Shown: piece after piece, positions 56,014 through 63,744 of the stretch
Position numbering within the stretch: the first letter of the stretch is position 1
Layout of the letters: each line of letters opens with the position of its first letter
From: an uncultured Acetobacteroides sp.
GTDB lineage: Bacteria > Bacteroidota > Bacteroidia > Bacteroidales > ZOR0009
Assembly (NCBI RefSeq): GCF_963678165.1
Contig: NZ_OY782755.1
Location: forward strand, 1,116,001 to 1,180,000
Direction: 5' to 3'
DNA: 64,000 bases
The notes under the pieces: generated by a model
The model's input: only the letters and a program-made list of their open reading frames with translations
Told to the model about the DNA's origin: nothing
Databases searched by the model: none
Position numbers and translations under genes: made by a program

Positions 56014-56472
56014 ATGAATTTACTTAAAGCAATAAGCATAGGTACGCTTTCTGTATTGATGGTGTTTAGCGCGACTTCGACAAGCGCAAGATCTGGTGTA
56101 AAGGAAGATAAGATTAAGGCAAAGAAGGTTGCTTTTTTCACTCAAAAGCTTAACCTGAACTCCGACGAGGCAGAAGTTTTCTGGCCCGTGTATAACGAGT
56201 ACCAAGAGCAAAAGGATGACCTGTTTGAGCAGCGGAAGGCAATCCATAACCAATTTGCACGGAACTTACATAAGATGTCAACGAAGGAGGTTGATGAGTC
56301 TTTAGACAGGTTGATGGAGATATCCAAGAGTGAGGCAGCATTGCTTGAGACCTATGTTGCTAAGTTTAAGAACATCCTTCCGGATAAAAAGGTGGCTCAG
56401 CTTTTTGTGGTAGAGGAGGATTACAAGCGGTTTTTGCTGCAACAAATTAGAATTAACGCGAATCGTAGATAA
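56014..56472 (+). CDS. Periplasmic Spy/CpxP-like protein
   Basis: 152 residues with a signal peptide of about 25 residues (LKAISIGTLSVLMVFSATST) and an all-helical, charged mature part: KVAFFTQKLNLNSDEAEVFW, YNEYQEQKDDLFEQRKAIHN. The pattern of long amphipathic helices resembles the Spy/LTXXQ stress chaperones. It begins 3 nt after the anti-sigma-like gene, so its role may be signal input or envelope chaperoning. A terminator follows. Confidence 0.72.
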   Translation: MNLLKAISIGTLSVLMVFSATSTSARSGVKEDKIKAKKVAFFTQKLNLNSDEAEVFWPVYNEYQEQKDDLFEQRKAIHNQFARNLHKMSTKEVDESLDRLMEISKSEAALLETYVAKFKNILPDKKVAQLFVVEEDYKRFLLQQIRINANRR

Positions 56473-56496
56473 TTGTACAGTAGTTTTTGTGAATAC

Positions 56497-56533
56497 GAAA
56501 ACGGGAAGCGCTTCGCTTCCCGTTTTCTTTTTT
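56497..56533. terminator. Bidirectional intrinsic terminator
   Basis: GAAAACGGGAAGCG (56497-56510) pairs with GCTTCCCGTTTTC with CTTC loop; T tracts on both sides. Placed between the convergent sigma operon and folE. Confidence 0.88.
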
Positions 56534-56548
56534 GTATGGTGCAGTTGC

Positions 56549-57175
56549 CTAGTGCAGCTTTAGACCAATGAGGTGGATAAACTCCTCGCGCGTCTTGCTG
56601 TTGGAGAGGAAGGCGCCGGTAAACGCCGAGGTGGTGGTTACCGAGTTCTGCTTCTGAACGCCGCGCATCTGCATGCACATGTGCGAAGCCTCGATGACAA
56701 CCGCCACGCCTAGCGGCTTGAGCGTTTCCTGGATGCAGTCGCGGATTTGAACGGTAAGGCGCTCCTGCACCTGCAGCCTGCGCGCGTAGGCCTCCACCAC
56801 TCGGGCAACCTTGCTGAGCCCGGTGATGTAGCCGTTGGGGATGTAGGCTACGTGAGCCTTCCCGTAAAAGGGGATCATGTGGTGCTCGCACATCGAGTAG
56901 AGCTCGATGTCCTTTACCAGTACCATCTGCTGGTAGTCCTCCTTGAACTTGGCGGAGTTGAGGATTTCCTTTGGGTCGAGGTAGTAGCCGTGGGTGAGGA
57001 ATTGCATGGCTTTGGCAACCCTCTCCGGTGTTTTTATGAGCCCTTCGCGCTCGGTATCCTCGCCCAAAAGCGAAAGAATTGCACTGTAGTGCTCCATCAG
57101 CTGCTGCGTAACCTCGGAGTTGTACTTCTCCTCCTTCTCGTATCCCCGAATGGTGCCGTTATCGAAATCGTTCAT
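56549..57175 (-). CDS. folE: GTP cyclohydrolase I
   Basis: 208 residues. Converts GTP to dihydroneopterin triphosphate. The zinc site residues are visible in [13 protein letters not shown] (Cys, His) and [11 protein letters not shown] (Cys), and [18 protein letters not shown] is typical. Could feed folate or queuosine synthesis; a queD-type gene lies just upstream, separated by 12 nt and read in the same direction, supporting the latter. Confidence 0.97.
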   Translation of the reverse strand: MNDFDNGTIRGYEKEEKYNSEVTQQLMEHYSAILSLLGEDTEREGLIKTPERVAKAMQFLTHGYYLDPKEILNSAKFKEDYQQMVLVKDIELYSMCEHHMIPFYGKAHVAYIPNGYITGLSKVARVVEAYARRLQVQERLTVQIRDCIQETLKPLGVAVVIEASHMCMQMRGVQKQNSVTTTSAFTGAFLSNSKTREEFIHLIGLKLH

Positions 57176-57187
57176 TTTGGTTATTTG

Positions 57188-57607
57188 TTAGAAGCCGTAA
57201 AACTCGGCAGAATTGTTCTCAGTTTCCTCAATTTTGACGCAGTGCAGCTCGATTCCCAGCGCCTTGATGTGCGGCTCGAGCTGCTTCCAAATGGCAATGG
57301 CCAGGTTTTCGGTGGAGGGGATGATGCCCCTCATAAAGTCGACCTCTAGGTTGAGGTTCTTGTGGTCGATCTTTTCCGTTACTTCCTCCCTGATGATTTT
57401 GCTGATCTCCTTCAGGTTCGCCACGTAGCCTATTTGAGGGTCTACCTCGCCCTTTACCGTTACCCAGAGCGTGTAGTTGTGCCCATGCCAGTTGGGGTTG
57501 CTGCACTTTCCGTAAAGCTCAAAATTTGCTTCGTCGCTAAGCCCCGGTTGGTGGAGCCGATGCGCGGCGTTGAATAGCTCCCTGCGCGTTAAGAATGCTG
57601 TTGGCAT
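57188..57607 (-). CDS. queD: 6-carboxytetrahydropterin synthase / PTPS family (QueD-like)
   Basis: 139 residues from ATG 57607; the open frame extends upstream to 57802 but that part is not conserved in the family and includes low-complexity sequence. Zinc histidines are in FNAAHRL and WHGHNYTL; the catalytic Cys is in YGKCSNP. FolE and this protein catalyse the first two steps of queuosine-precursor synthesis, or with FolB-type partners a pterin branch; no queC/E/F genes are in the window. Confidence 0.9.
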   Translation of the reverse strand: MPTAFLTRRELFNAAHRLHQPGLSDEANFELYGKCSNPNWHGHNYTLWVTVKGEVDPQIGYVANLKEISKIIREEVTEKIDHKNLNLEVDFMRGIIPSTENLAIAIWKQLEPHIKALGIELHCVKIEETENNSAEFYGF

Positions 57608-58246
57608 ACGCTTGGTGGTTTTGGATTTGGGGTGTAATGTTAATTCTTTTGCCCGTTTTAGGCAACAGTACAACAATATTAATGTTGATGGGTTCAGCAG
57701 CTCCCGGTTTGGGATGGAATTCCTGTTTGTCTGTAAAGGACTTTCAGTTTCTAGCTGAGGGTCGATGATTGTCGGCAATGGAGCAGCATCCTCCGATTGC
57801 ATTTATATGGTTTCTTTAAAATAAGGCAAAAACTCAACCTGAGTTTTTATGGTTTTGGTGATGGGGTTGCATCCTCAGGCTGAGGATTGACGCTTTTGTG
57901 CGAATAGGCAAATCCTCAGGTTGAGTTTTAAAGGCTTTGGTAGATATGTATCATCCTCAGCTTGAGGATTGGTGCTTTTGCCAGAAACGCCCATCCTCAT
58001 CTTGAGGGCGCGCGCTTGTTGTCGAAGAGGCGGCCTTTTCAAGCCGCGGAGGTGCCTTCACCGAAAAAAAAGTGTGCCGCGAAATGCGCTGCGCCTGTTT
58101 GTGTTGCAAAAAAATATCGCGCAAAGCTGGCTTTTGCGAATTTTTCGGGTGAACATTTCCACCCAGCCGCTGTTTTGTGCTCAAATAATCGAAGATAAAG
58201 TCGAAGAACACGGAGGCTGGCGTTGTGGATAATTCGGAACAGCAAC
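57608..58246. other. Spacer between queD and sodB
   Basis: About 640 nt with no supported gene. Includes the upstream frame extension of queD (57608-57802), the five-unit hairpin array at 57826-58012, and a GC-rich stretch at 58013-58150 with overlapping short open frames on both strands that I regard as spurious. Confidence 0.7.
57826..58012. repeat. Tandem hairpin array, 41-bp period, five units
   Basis: CTCA anchor positions 57833, 57874, 57915, 57956 and 57996 (steps 41, 41, 41, 40). Each unit has a hairpin with 3-nt loop: AAACTCA-ACC-TGAGTTT, ATCCTCA-GGC-TGAGGAT, ATCCTCA-GGT-TGAGTTT, ATCCTCA-GCT-TGAGGAT, ATCCTCA-TCT-TGAGGGC. Units 1 and 2 show paired changes in the outer stem; unit 3 mixes one arm of each. 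Confidence 0.92.
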
Positions 58247-58278
58247 TTTGCATCTAACCGCTTTTGATCTTATCTTTG
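58247..58278 (+). promoter_or_regulatory. Promoter of sodB
   Basis: TTTG at 58247-58250, 20-nt spacer, TATCTTTG at 58271-58278, 34 nt upstream of the ATG. A full match to the Bacteroidota consensus. Confidence 0.85.
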
Positions 58279-58311
58279 GTAACAGCGTAAAAAACTTAAA
58301 ATCTTATAACG

Positions 58312-58887
58312 ATGAAATTTGAACTGCCAAAACTACCCTACGAGGTTAGCGCGCTAAACCCAAGCATTAGCGATCGTACCATTGAGTTCCACTACGGCAA
58401 GCACCATCAAGCCTACGTGAACAACCTGAATAACCTTGTTCCGGGAACCAAGTTCGAGGATGCCGATCTCGAAACCATTATTCGCGAAGCCGAGGGGCCA
58501 ATCTTCAATAACGCCGCGCAGGTGTGGAACCATACCTTTTACTTCAACCAGTTTTCGCCTAAGCCTTGCACCCATCCAAAGGGCGAGCTGGCAAAGGCAA
58601 TCGACCGCCAGTTTGGCTCGTTCGATAAGCTTAAGGAGGAGTTTACCAAGGCGTCTGTAGGGCTGTTTGGCTCGGGATGGACCTGGCTGGTGAAGAACGA
58701 TGATGGCTCGCTGGATATCGTTCCTGAGCCGAATGCCGGAACGCCACTTCGCAAGGGCAAGAAGCCAATCCTCACCTGCGATGTTTGGGAGCACGCCTAC
58801 TACCTCGACTACCAAAACCGCCGTCCCGACTACGTATCCAACTTTTGGAATATCCTCGATTGGGATGTCATTTCGGATAGATATTAG
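58312..58887 (+). CDS. sodB: Superoxide dismutase, Fe-type
   Basis: 191 residues. Metal ligands visible are His in YGKHHQAYV, His in VWNHTFYF, and Asp/His in DVWEHAYYLDY. The Gln in NNAAQVWNH, at the position that separates Fe from Mn types, points to an iron or cambialistic enzyme. Detoxifies superoxide; fits a microbe that meets oxygen occasionally. Own promoter and terminator. Confidence 0.96.
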   Translation: MKFELPKLPYEVSALNPSISDRTIEFHYGKHHQAYVNNLNNLVPGTKFEDADLETIIREAEGPIFNNAAQVWNHTFYFNQFSPKPCTHPKGELAKAIDRQFGSFDKLKEEFTKASVGLFGSGWTWLVKNDDGSLDIVPEPNAGTPLRKGKKPILTCDVWEHAYYLDYQNRRPDYVSNFWNILDWDVISDRY

Positions 58888-58907
58888 GAAGTAAACCGTA
58901 TATTCGT

Positions 58908-58939
58908 AATCCCTGCATAGGTCTATGCAGGGATTTTTC
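58908..58939. terminator. Intrinsic terminator of sodB
   Basis: A 13-bp perfect stem AATCCCTGCATAG / CTATGCAGGGATT with a 2-nt loop and T5. Confidence 0.85.
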
Positions 58940-58965
58940 GTGAATGTAATACAACAACTGTAGTC

Positions 58966-59538
58966 ATGGTTAAGGAGCTAGTTTATAAGAATAGAAGCTA
59001 CCGCCGCTTCCACGAAGAGGTGCCGGTGAGTCGCGAGGTACTGGTTGATCTGGTTGATCTGGGACGAATGTCGCCCAGCGGGCGCAACCTGCAGCCGCTA
59101 AAGTATTTTATTTCGAACGACAGGGCGCTTAACGCCAAGATATATCCAACCCTTGCCTGGGCTGGTTACCTTAAGGAGTGGGATGGTCCGGTTGTTGGCG
59201 AACGCCCCAGCGCCTACATCGTGATTCTGGAAGATACATCGCTAGGGCAGGGGATGGTGCACGATCAGGGTATCGCTAGCCAGAGCATACTTCTAGGGGC
59301 TGTAGAAAACGGGTTGGGCGGATGCATCATTGCTTCGGTAAAGAAGGCCGAGCTGGCACAGATCCTCAATCTACCCGAGCATCTGAAGGTAGCCCTTGTC
59401 CTTGCCCTCGGAAAGCCCAAAGAGGAGGTGGTTGTCGACGATATGGGCGAAGACGGCGACATCAAGTACTGGCGCGACGCCGAGCAGCATCACCACGTAC
59501 CTAAACGAACGCTGAAGGAGGTTTTGATTAACCTATAG
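58966..59538 (+). CDS. Nitroreductase-family FMN oxidoreductase
   Basis: 190 residues. FMN-binding pattern: NRSYRRFHEEVPVS at the start, MSPSGRNLQPLKYF (phosphate contacts), the dimer-interface helix HDQGIASQSILLGAVENGLGG, and ILNLPEHLKVALVLALGKP. Reduces nitroaromatics, quinones or flavins with NAD(P)H. Located 27 nt after the sodB terminator. Confidence 0.93.
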   Translation: MVKELVYKNRSYRRFHEEVPVSREVLVDLVDLGRMSPSGRNLQPLKYFISNDRALNAKIYPTLAWAGYLKEWDGPVVGERPSAYIVILEDTSLGQGMVHDQGIASQSILLGAVENGLGGCIIASVKKAELAQILNLPEHLKVALVLALGKPKEEVVVDDMGEDGDIKYWRDAEQHHHVPKRTLKEVLINL

Positions 59539-59544
59539 CATAAG

Positions 59545-59575
59545 AAAAGGGAGCCCTGAAGGACTCCCTTTTTTC
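59545..59575. terminator. Bidirectional intrinsic terminator
   Basis: AAAAGGGAG pairs with CTCCCTTTT around a 10-nt loop, followed by T tract; between convergent nitroreductase and oxidoreductase genes. Confidence 0.82.
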
Positions 59576-59580
59576 TATTT

Positions 59581-62500
59581 CTACTTAAACGCCTGTTCCG
59601 GTAGACCATCTCCCTTTATCGAGAGCCTATCGAAGTAGGCAGGTGTCGGTTTTCCGGTAATCTTGTCGACGTACAGCTTTGCCATCTCCAAGCCGAGCAT
59701 AAATCCATGCCCGCGTAGCCCTATTAGAAGTCCCGCTTCTGGGTCGACGTACATTCTAGGCTCGGTGTAGTAGCCTGCCCAGAATGCCTGGAAACCGATG
59801 TTCGACAGGTTAGGAATCCAATCGGTGAACACCTCTGAAACAATCTTCAGGAACTCCTGCGAGTTGATGGTAAGGTTCTTTCCTGCCTCCTGGGGGTCGC
59901 TCATTGGCGAAGCGCAGCCGATGATCTGTCCGGTATCAGCCAGCTGCTGACCGTACACGGCAACAAATCCCTTGTACCTACGCCTGTCGATAAGCATTCC
60001 AAGTGGCGTAGTCTTGGCGCCAAGCCAAGGTAGGCGGCGGGTAATAAATGCTTGATGTTTTACCGGGTACATCCCAAGGTGGTACCCCAGCTGCTTGGCA
60101 AACCTGTCGGCATCGCCACCCAGCGCATTCACGAATAGTTCCGTGCGGTACTCGGTAAACTCCTTCTTATGGTTTCGAACAAGTGCAACGTACTCCTTGC
60201 CCTCCTTGTGTACGCTGATTAGCTCGCTATCCTCCTCGACGGTTCCGCCATGCTGTTTCCCCAAGTCGCGAACCAAATCTACCGTCTTGCCAGGAGTTGC
60301 CTGCCAGCAGTCGCGGGTTATAAGCGCACCCTTGTACAGGTCGAGTTTGGGGTTCATGAATGGCGATATCTCCTTGTCGAAATCCTTTGGAGCCACCATG
60401 TAGGCGTTCGACCAAGCCTTAGATGCCTCAAGAGCCTCGTAGGTCTTGTCGTCGTGGGCAAAGCTAACGTAGTTGATAGGGCGATAGTCGATGTTCGATA
60501 GCTGCTGCAGCTGCTTAAACTGCTCGTTGCTATTGATGGCTATGTCAGCAATCTCCGGAAGACTAAAGGCAGGGCGTCCTCCGGCAATGTTCCTCCACGA
60601 CGAGCCTCTTCCGAAGTTGAGCAGGGTGGGCTCGAGGCCAGCCTTTGCCATGTGCATAAACAGCGAGCTGCCGGTGATTCCACCGCCGGCAATTAGTGCA
60701 GTAACCTTTACCTTTTTGGTGGGTTTCGAGTTGATGTCGGTGATAAACTTTTGCTCCTTGCCGTTTGGCTTTAACTCGCCAAGCGTAATTTGGTTCGATA
60801 GCGGTCCGCGAGGAGTAGAGTCACCCACAATCTCGATACCCATTGGAGCAAGGGCAACCTTTAGGCGCTTCATGCAGCGCTTGCCGCGGCAAGGTCCCAT
60901 TCCAAGATGGGTGGTGTGCTTAATCTCGTCGGCAGAGATAAACTTGCGGTTGCCAATAACCGAAAGCACCTCGTCGAGCGGAACGTCGTCGCAGTGGCAG
61001 AGGTAAAGTTCCGATTCCACATCCGTTGGTGCCTCTTTAAGAGCTATTGGCTCTGGATATCTATCCTTAGCAATAAATCCGCGGATGTTGGTAAGGTCGT
61101 CGGTGGTGGTTGAGGTGCATTTTACCCTTGCCAGGTTGGTCTTGTTCGGCTTGGTGATTACCTTTTCGATAACGCCTTCGCCCATCTTCTTGCCGTTATT
61201 ATCAACAAGGTAAACCTCGGTTCCTTCCTCGACGTGGAACTCAACGGGGAGGAAGATCTGCTTCTTGCCGATGTTGTACCCGAAGATAGCCAAGCCAGGG
61301 CAGAGCGTAACGCACTGCATACAGCCAATGCACTTGGTGTAGTCGATAACGGGAGTTGAGCCTGTAGAATGCTTGGTGATGGCTCCGTACTGGCAGGCAA
61401 AGCTGCAAGGGTTGCAGGCAAATCCGTAGAGGCAGTCGGCAAGCACAAAAGGCTTTTCGAGGCGTTCGCCCGATGGCTTATTTGCCTCCTTTAGCAGATG
61501 AACCGGGTGCTGCTGCGATTCGATGTACTCCTTCGAAACCGCAAGGTAACGGTTGTAGGAGATGTGCAGCCCAAGCTCCTGCATAATCTCGTAAGCCACC
61601 TGCTGACCGCGAAGCACGGCGCTGGTTCCCTCGCCAATACGGATGGCATCGCCAGCCCCGTAGCAGCTTTTGCCGAACACCTCGTTGCCCTTAATCAGGA
61701 GATGGTTGTCGGGGAAGAGCCCGGTGCAGATGTTTATGGCATCAATACCATCGATGTACTTTTCGGTACCGGGGATTGGCAGGAAGTTTTCGCTTTCGGC
61801 AATAATGGCGCCAACGATGCCATTGTGATCCTTGTTGGGGACTGCCTTTACCAGAATGTGCGAAAGCATTATTGGAATGCCCAAGCGGCGAACACGGTTG
61901 GCCTGAACGGGGAATCCGCCTTCGTGTGGTGCCGCTTCGATTATTGCCTTCACGTTGGCTCCTGCCTGCATCAGCTGGTAGGAGGTAAGGTAGCCAATGT
62001 TGCCAGCCCCAACCGTTAGCACGTTTTTGCCAAGGAGCGTGTACTCCTGGTTCATCATCTTTTGTACAACGGCGGCGGTGTATACGCCTGGCAGGTCGTC
62101 GTTCTCGAAGGCGGGCATAAATGGAACCGCGCCTGTTGCCACTACAAGGTAGTCCGCATCGATGTAGTAAATCTCGTTGGTTACGATGTTCTTTACAGCA
62201 ATGCGCTTCCCTTCTAGAATATCCCAAACGGTGCTATCGAGGAGAATCCCATCCATGTTGTCGCCGGCAAGGGTCTTGGCAATCTCGAAGCCGCGCATCC
62301 CCCCAAACTTCTTCTCCTTCTCGAAGAAGAAGAACTGGTGCGTTTGCATGTTAAACTGACCGCCAATCTTGCTGTTGTTGTCGACCACCAGGTTGGGGAT
62401 GCTGTTCTTGAGTAGCAGCTCGCGAGCGGCAAGCCCCGATGGACCTGCACCAATAATGGCTACGGTTGTTCGGAATATCTTCTCCTCTTTTTGAGCCGCT

Positions 62501-62811
62501 GGCTCCTTGCTCGAAGGGATGTAGTCCTGCGGTATCTCCTGAACTTCCTTTACGCCATCAACAAGGGTTATGCAGATGCGCTTGGCAACGCCATCGACCA
62601 GCATCTCGCAGGCACCGCATTTGCCGATGCCGCACTCGAGGCTACGCTCGCGATTGTCGAGGCTGTGGCTGTGAATGGGGTAGCCCGCCCGGTGTAAGGC
62701 GGTGGCAATGGTTAATCCTGCTTCCCCTTTAATGATCTTTCCGTCGAAGCGAAATTCAACTTCTTTCCCCTTTGGAATATCCAAAATGGGGTGTACGTCT
62801 ACTTTATACAT
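59581..62811 (-). CDS. Four-module flavin and iron-sulfur oxidoreductase (HcnABC/LhpBEF-like fusion)
   Basis: 1076 residues, apparently a fusion of proteins that are separate elsewhere. 1: 2Fe-2S ferredoxin-type domain, about 15-100 (ECGIGKCGACEMLVDG). 2: FAD/NAD disulfide-type reductase, about 115-450 (GAGPSG and VGAGNIGYLTSY). 3: two 4Fe-4S motifs, about 465-520 (CNPCSFACQYG and CIGCMQCVTLCPG) and a BFD-like 2Fe-2S domain, about 625-675 (LCHCDD and GMGPCRGKRCM). 4: a DAO-type FAD domain, about 715-1076 (LIAGGGITGSS, TPGKTVDLVRDL). Modules 1, 2 and 4 correspond to HcnA, HcnB and HcnC, or the D-hydroxyproline dehydrogenase trio. Likely dehydrogenates an amino or imino acid; substrate unknown. 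Cytosolic. Monocistronic. Confidence 0.88.
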   Translation of the reverse strand: MYKVDVHPILDIPKGKEVEFRFDGKIIKGEAGLTIATALHRAGYPIHSHSLDNRERSLECGIGKCGACEMLVDGVAKRICITLVDGVKEVQEIPQDYIPSSKEPAAQKEEKIFRTTVAIIGAGPSGLAARELLLKNSIPNLVVDNNSKIGGQFNMQTHQFFFFEKEKKFGGMRGFEIAKTLAGDNMDGILLDSTVWDILEGKRIAVKNIVTNEIYYIDADYLVVATGAVPFMPAFENDDLPGVYTAAVVQKMMNQEYTLLGKNVLTVGAGNIGYLTSYQLMQAGANVKAIIEAAPHEGGFPVQANRVRRLGIPIMLSHILVKAVPNKDHNGIVGAIIAESENFLPIPGTEKYIDGIDAINICTGLFPDNHLLIKGNEVFGKSCYGAGDAIRIGEGTSAVLRGQQVAYEIMQELGLHISYNRYLAVSKEYIESQQHPVHLLKEANKPSGERLEKPFVLADCLYGFACNPCSFACQYGAITKHSTGSTPVIDYTKCIGCMQCVTLCPGLAIFGYNIGKKQIFLPVEFHVEEGTEVYLVDNNGKKMGEGVIEKVITKPNKTNLARVKCTSTTTDDLTNIRGFIAKDRYPEPIALKEAPTDVESELYLCHCDDVPLDEVLSVIGNRKFISADEIKHTTHLGMGPCRGKRCMKRLKVALAPMGIEIVGDSTPRGPLSNQITLGELKPNGKEQKFITDINSKPTKKVKVTALIAGGGITGSSLFMHMAKAGLEPTLLNFGRGSSWRNIAGGRPAFSLPEIADIAINSNEQFKQLQQLSNIDYRPINYVSFAHDDKTYEALEASKAWSNAYMVAPKDFDKEISPFMNPKLDLYKGALITRDCWQATPGKTVDLVRDLGKQHGGTVEEDSELISVHKEGKEYVALVRNHKKEFTEYRTELFVNALGGDADRFAKQLGYHLGMYPVKHQAFITRRLPWLGAKTTPLGMLIDRRRYKGFVAVYGQQLADTGQIIGCASPMSDPQEAGKNLTINSQEFLKIVSEVFTDWIPNLSNIGFQAFWAGYYTEPRMYVDPEAGLLIGLRGHGFMLGLEMAKLYVDKITGKPTPAYFDRLSIKGDGLPEQAFK

Positions 62812-63127
62812 AGGTTGGTACTTTTGGTTTACGGTTTAGGTTGTGATTTAGTGCTGCCCAATTTAGTTAAACTTAACTGTCGTTGTATTCGAAAAGACAA
62901 GAAAAATGATGGTGGCGTAGTTGTTTTTTAGGATAATAGTGGCGATGGTCGTGTTTTAACAGTACTCCGGTGCATTTTATTCTGTGTTAAAATGCGTGTG
63001 GGCTGCTTTCTGGTACTTGGCGGATTGGCGAAGCCCTCTTTTGTGCTGCTGCCATCCACGCTTAGCTCACGTATATTTCTTTTCAACCTTCAGCTGCAAC
63101 TTTAGGGGACGGAAGCCTTTGCTGGTG

Positions 63128-63455
63128 CATGGCAAAGGAGCATTTATGAAGTGCAAAGCTCATCCGCCGCATGGCAGACGAGCATTTACATCGTGTAAAG
63201 TTCTATCGCCGCACGGCAGACGAGCATTTACATCGTGTAAAGTTCATCCGCCGCATGGCAGACGAGCATTTACATCGTGTAAAGTTCATCCGCCGCATGG
63301 CAGACGAGCATTTACATTGTGTAAAGCTCCTTCGCCGCACGGCAGTGGAGCATTTACATCGTGCAAAGCTCAATCGCCGTATGGCAACGGAGCATTTACG
63401 AAGTGTAAAGCTCAATCGCCGCATGGCAGACGAACATTTACAAAGTGAAAAGCCC
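63128..63455. repeat. Tandem repeat, exact 42-bp period, eight units
   Basis: Anchor CATTTA positions are 63141, 63183, 63225, 63267, 63309, 63351, 63393 and 63435, every step exactly 42. Units carry the hairpin TTTACA-TCG-TGTAAA or variants (TTTACA-TTG-TGTAAA, TTTACG-AAG-TGTAAA), then TYATCCGCCGCAYGGCA and a GACGAGCA end. Because 42 is a multiple of three, all frames stay open and produce repetitive 14-residue open frames on both strands; none resembles a protein family. Confidence 0.93.
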
Positions 63456-63553
63456 TGCGCTTTTATTGCTCCGTATTGGAGAGGCCGGAAGCGTTGAGCG
63501 TTGATCGTTGGTTGGCAAAGATTGGGGTAAAAACCATTCTTAAAATTTGTTTT

Positions 63554-63623
63554 GAGACTCGATGCTCGCGTCTCCACCAGTCAGAGTCAGCGTCGCGGGA
63601 TAGAGGCGCATTGCATGCGTCTC
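63554..63623. repeat. Two GAGAC/GTCTC-type hairpins
   Basis: GAGAC (63554-63558) pairs with GTCTC (63570-63574); GAGGCGCAT-TGC-ATGCGTCTC (63603-63623) has a 9-bp stem with one wobble and a 3-nt loop. The outer GAGAC/GTCTC matches the stems of the 33.1-kb array, but the inner bases differ. Confidence 0.65.
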
Positions 63624-63702
63624 GTTGTATTGAAGAATTTGGGTTAAAAGCGAAATCCCTATGTTACCTCCTCTGCATAGCATTACTTCAACCAGATAAT
63701 TT

Positions 63703-63710
63703 TATCTTTG
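63703..63710 (+). promoter_or_regulatory. Candidate -7 element (TATCTTTG) for the PASTA gene
   Basis: TAnnTTTG match 35 nt upstream of the ATG at 63745; no clear TTTG at -33. Confidence 0.5.
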
Positions 63711-63744
63711 TCTGAATTTTAGTCGGTTTTTTAAAATTACTGGA

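Larger units (their letters stand above)
62812..63744. other. 933-bp spacer with a 42-bp tandem array and two hairpins
   Basis: No gene is supported between the oxidoreductase and the PASTA gene. 62812-63127 is AT-rich to mixed without recognised features. The 42-bp array is at 63128-63455. Two imperfect palindromes of GAGAC/GTCTC type follow (63554-63574, 63603-63623), then a -7-like element at 63703. Confidence 0.75.

Noticed and set aside
57608..57802. 65-residue N-terminal extension of the QueD-like protein
   Set aside because: Sequence is not family-like; the ATG at 57607 gives the standard start MPTAFLTRRELFNAAH.
62984..63497. Open frames of 108-154 codons through the 42-bp array
   Set aside because: Length comes from a 42-bp period being a multiple of three; frames are open on both strands and none resembles a protein family.
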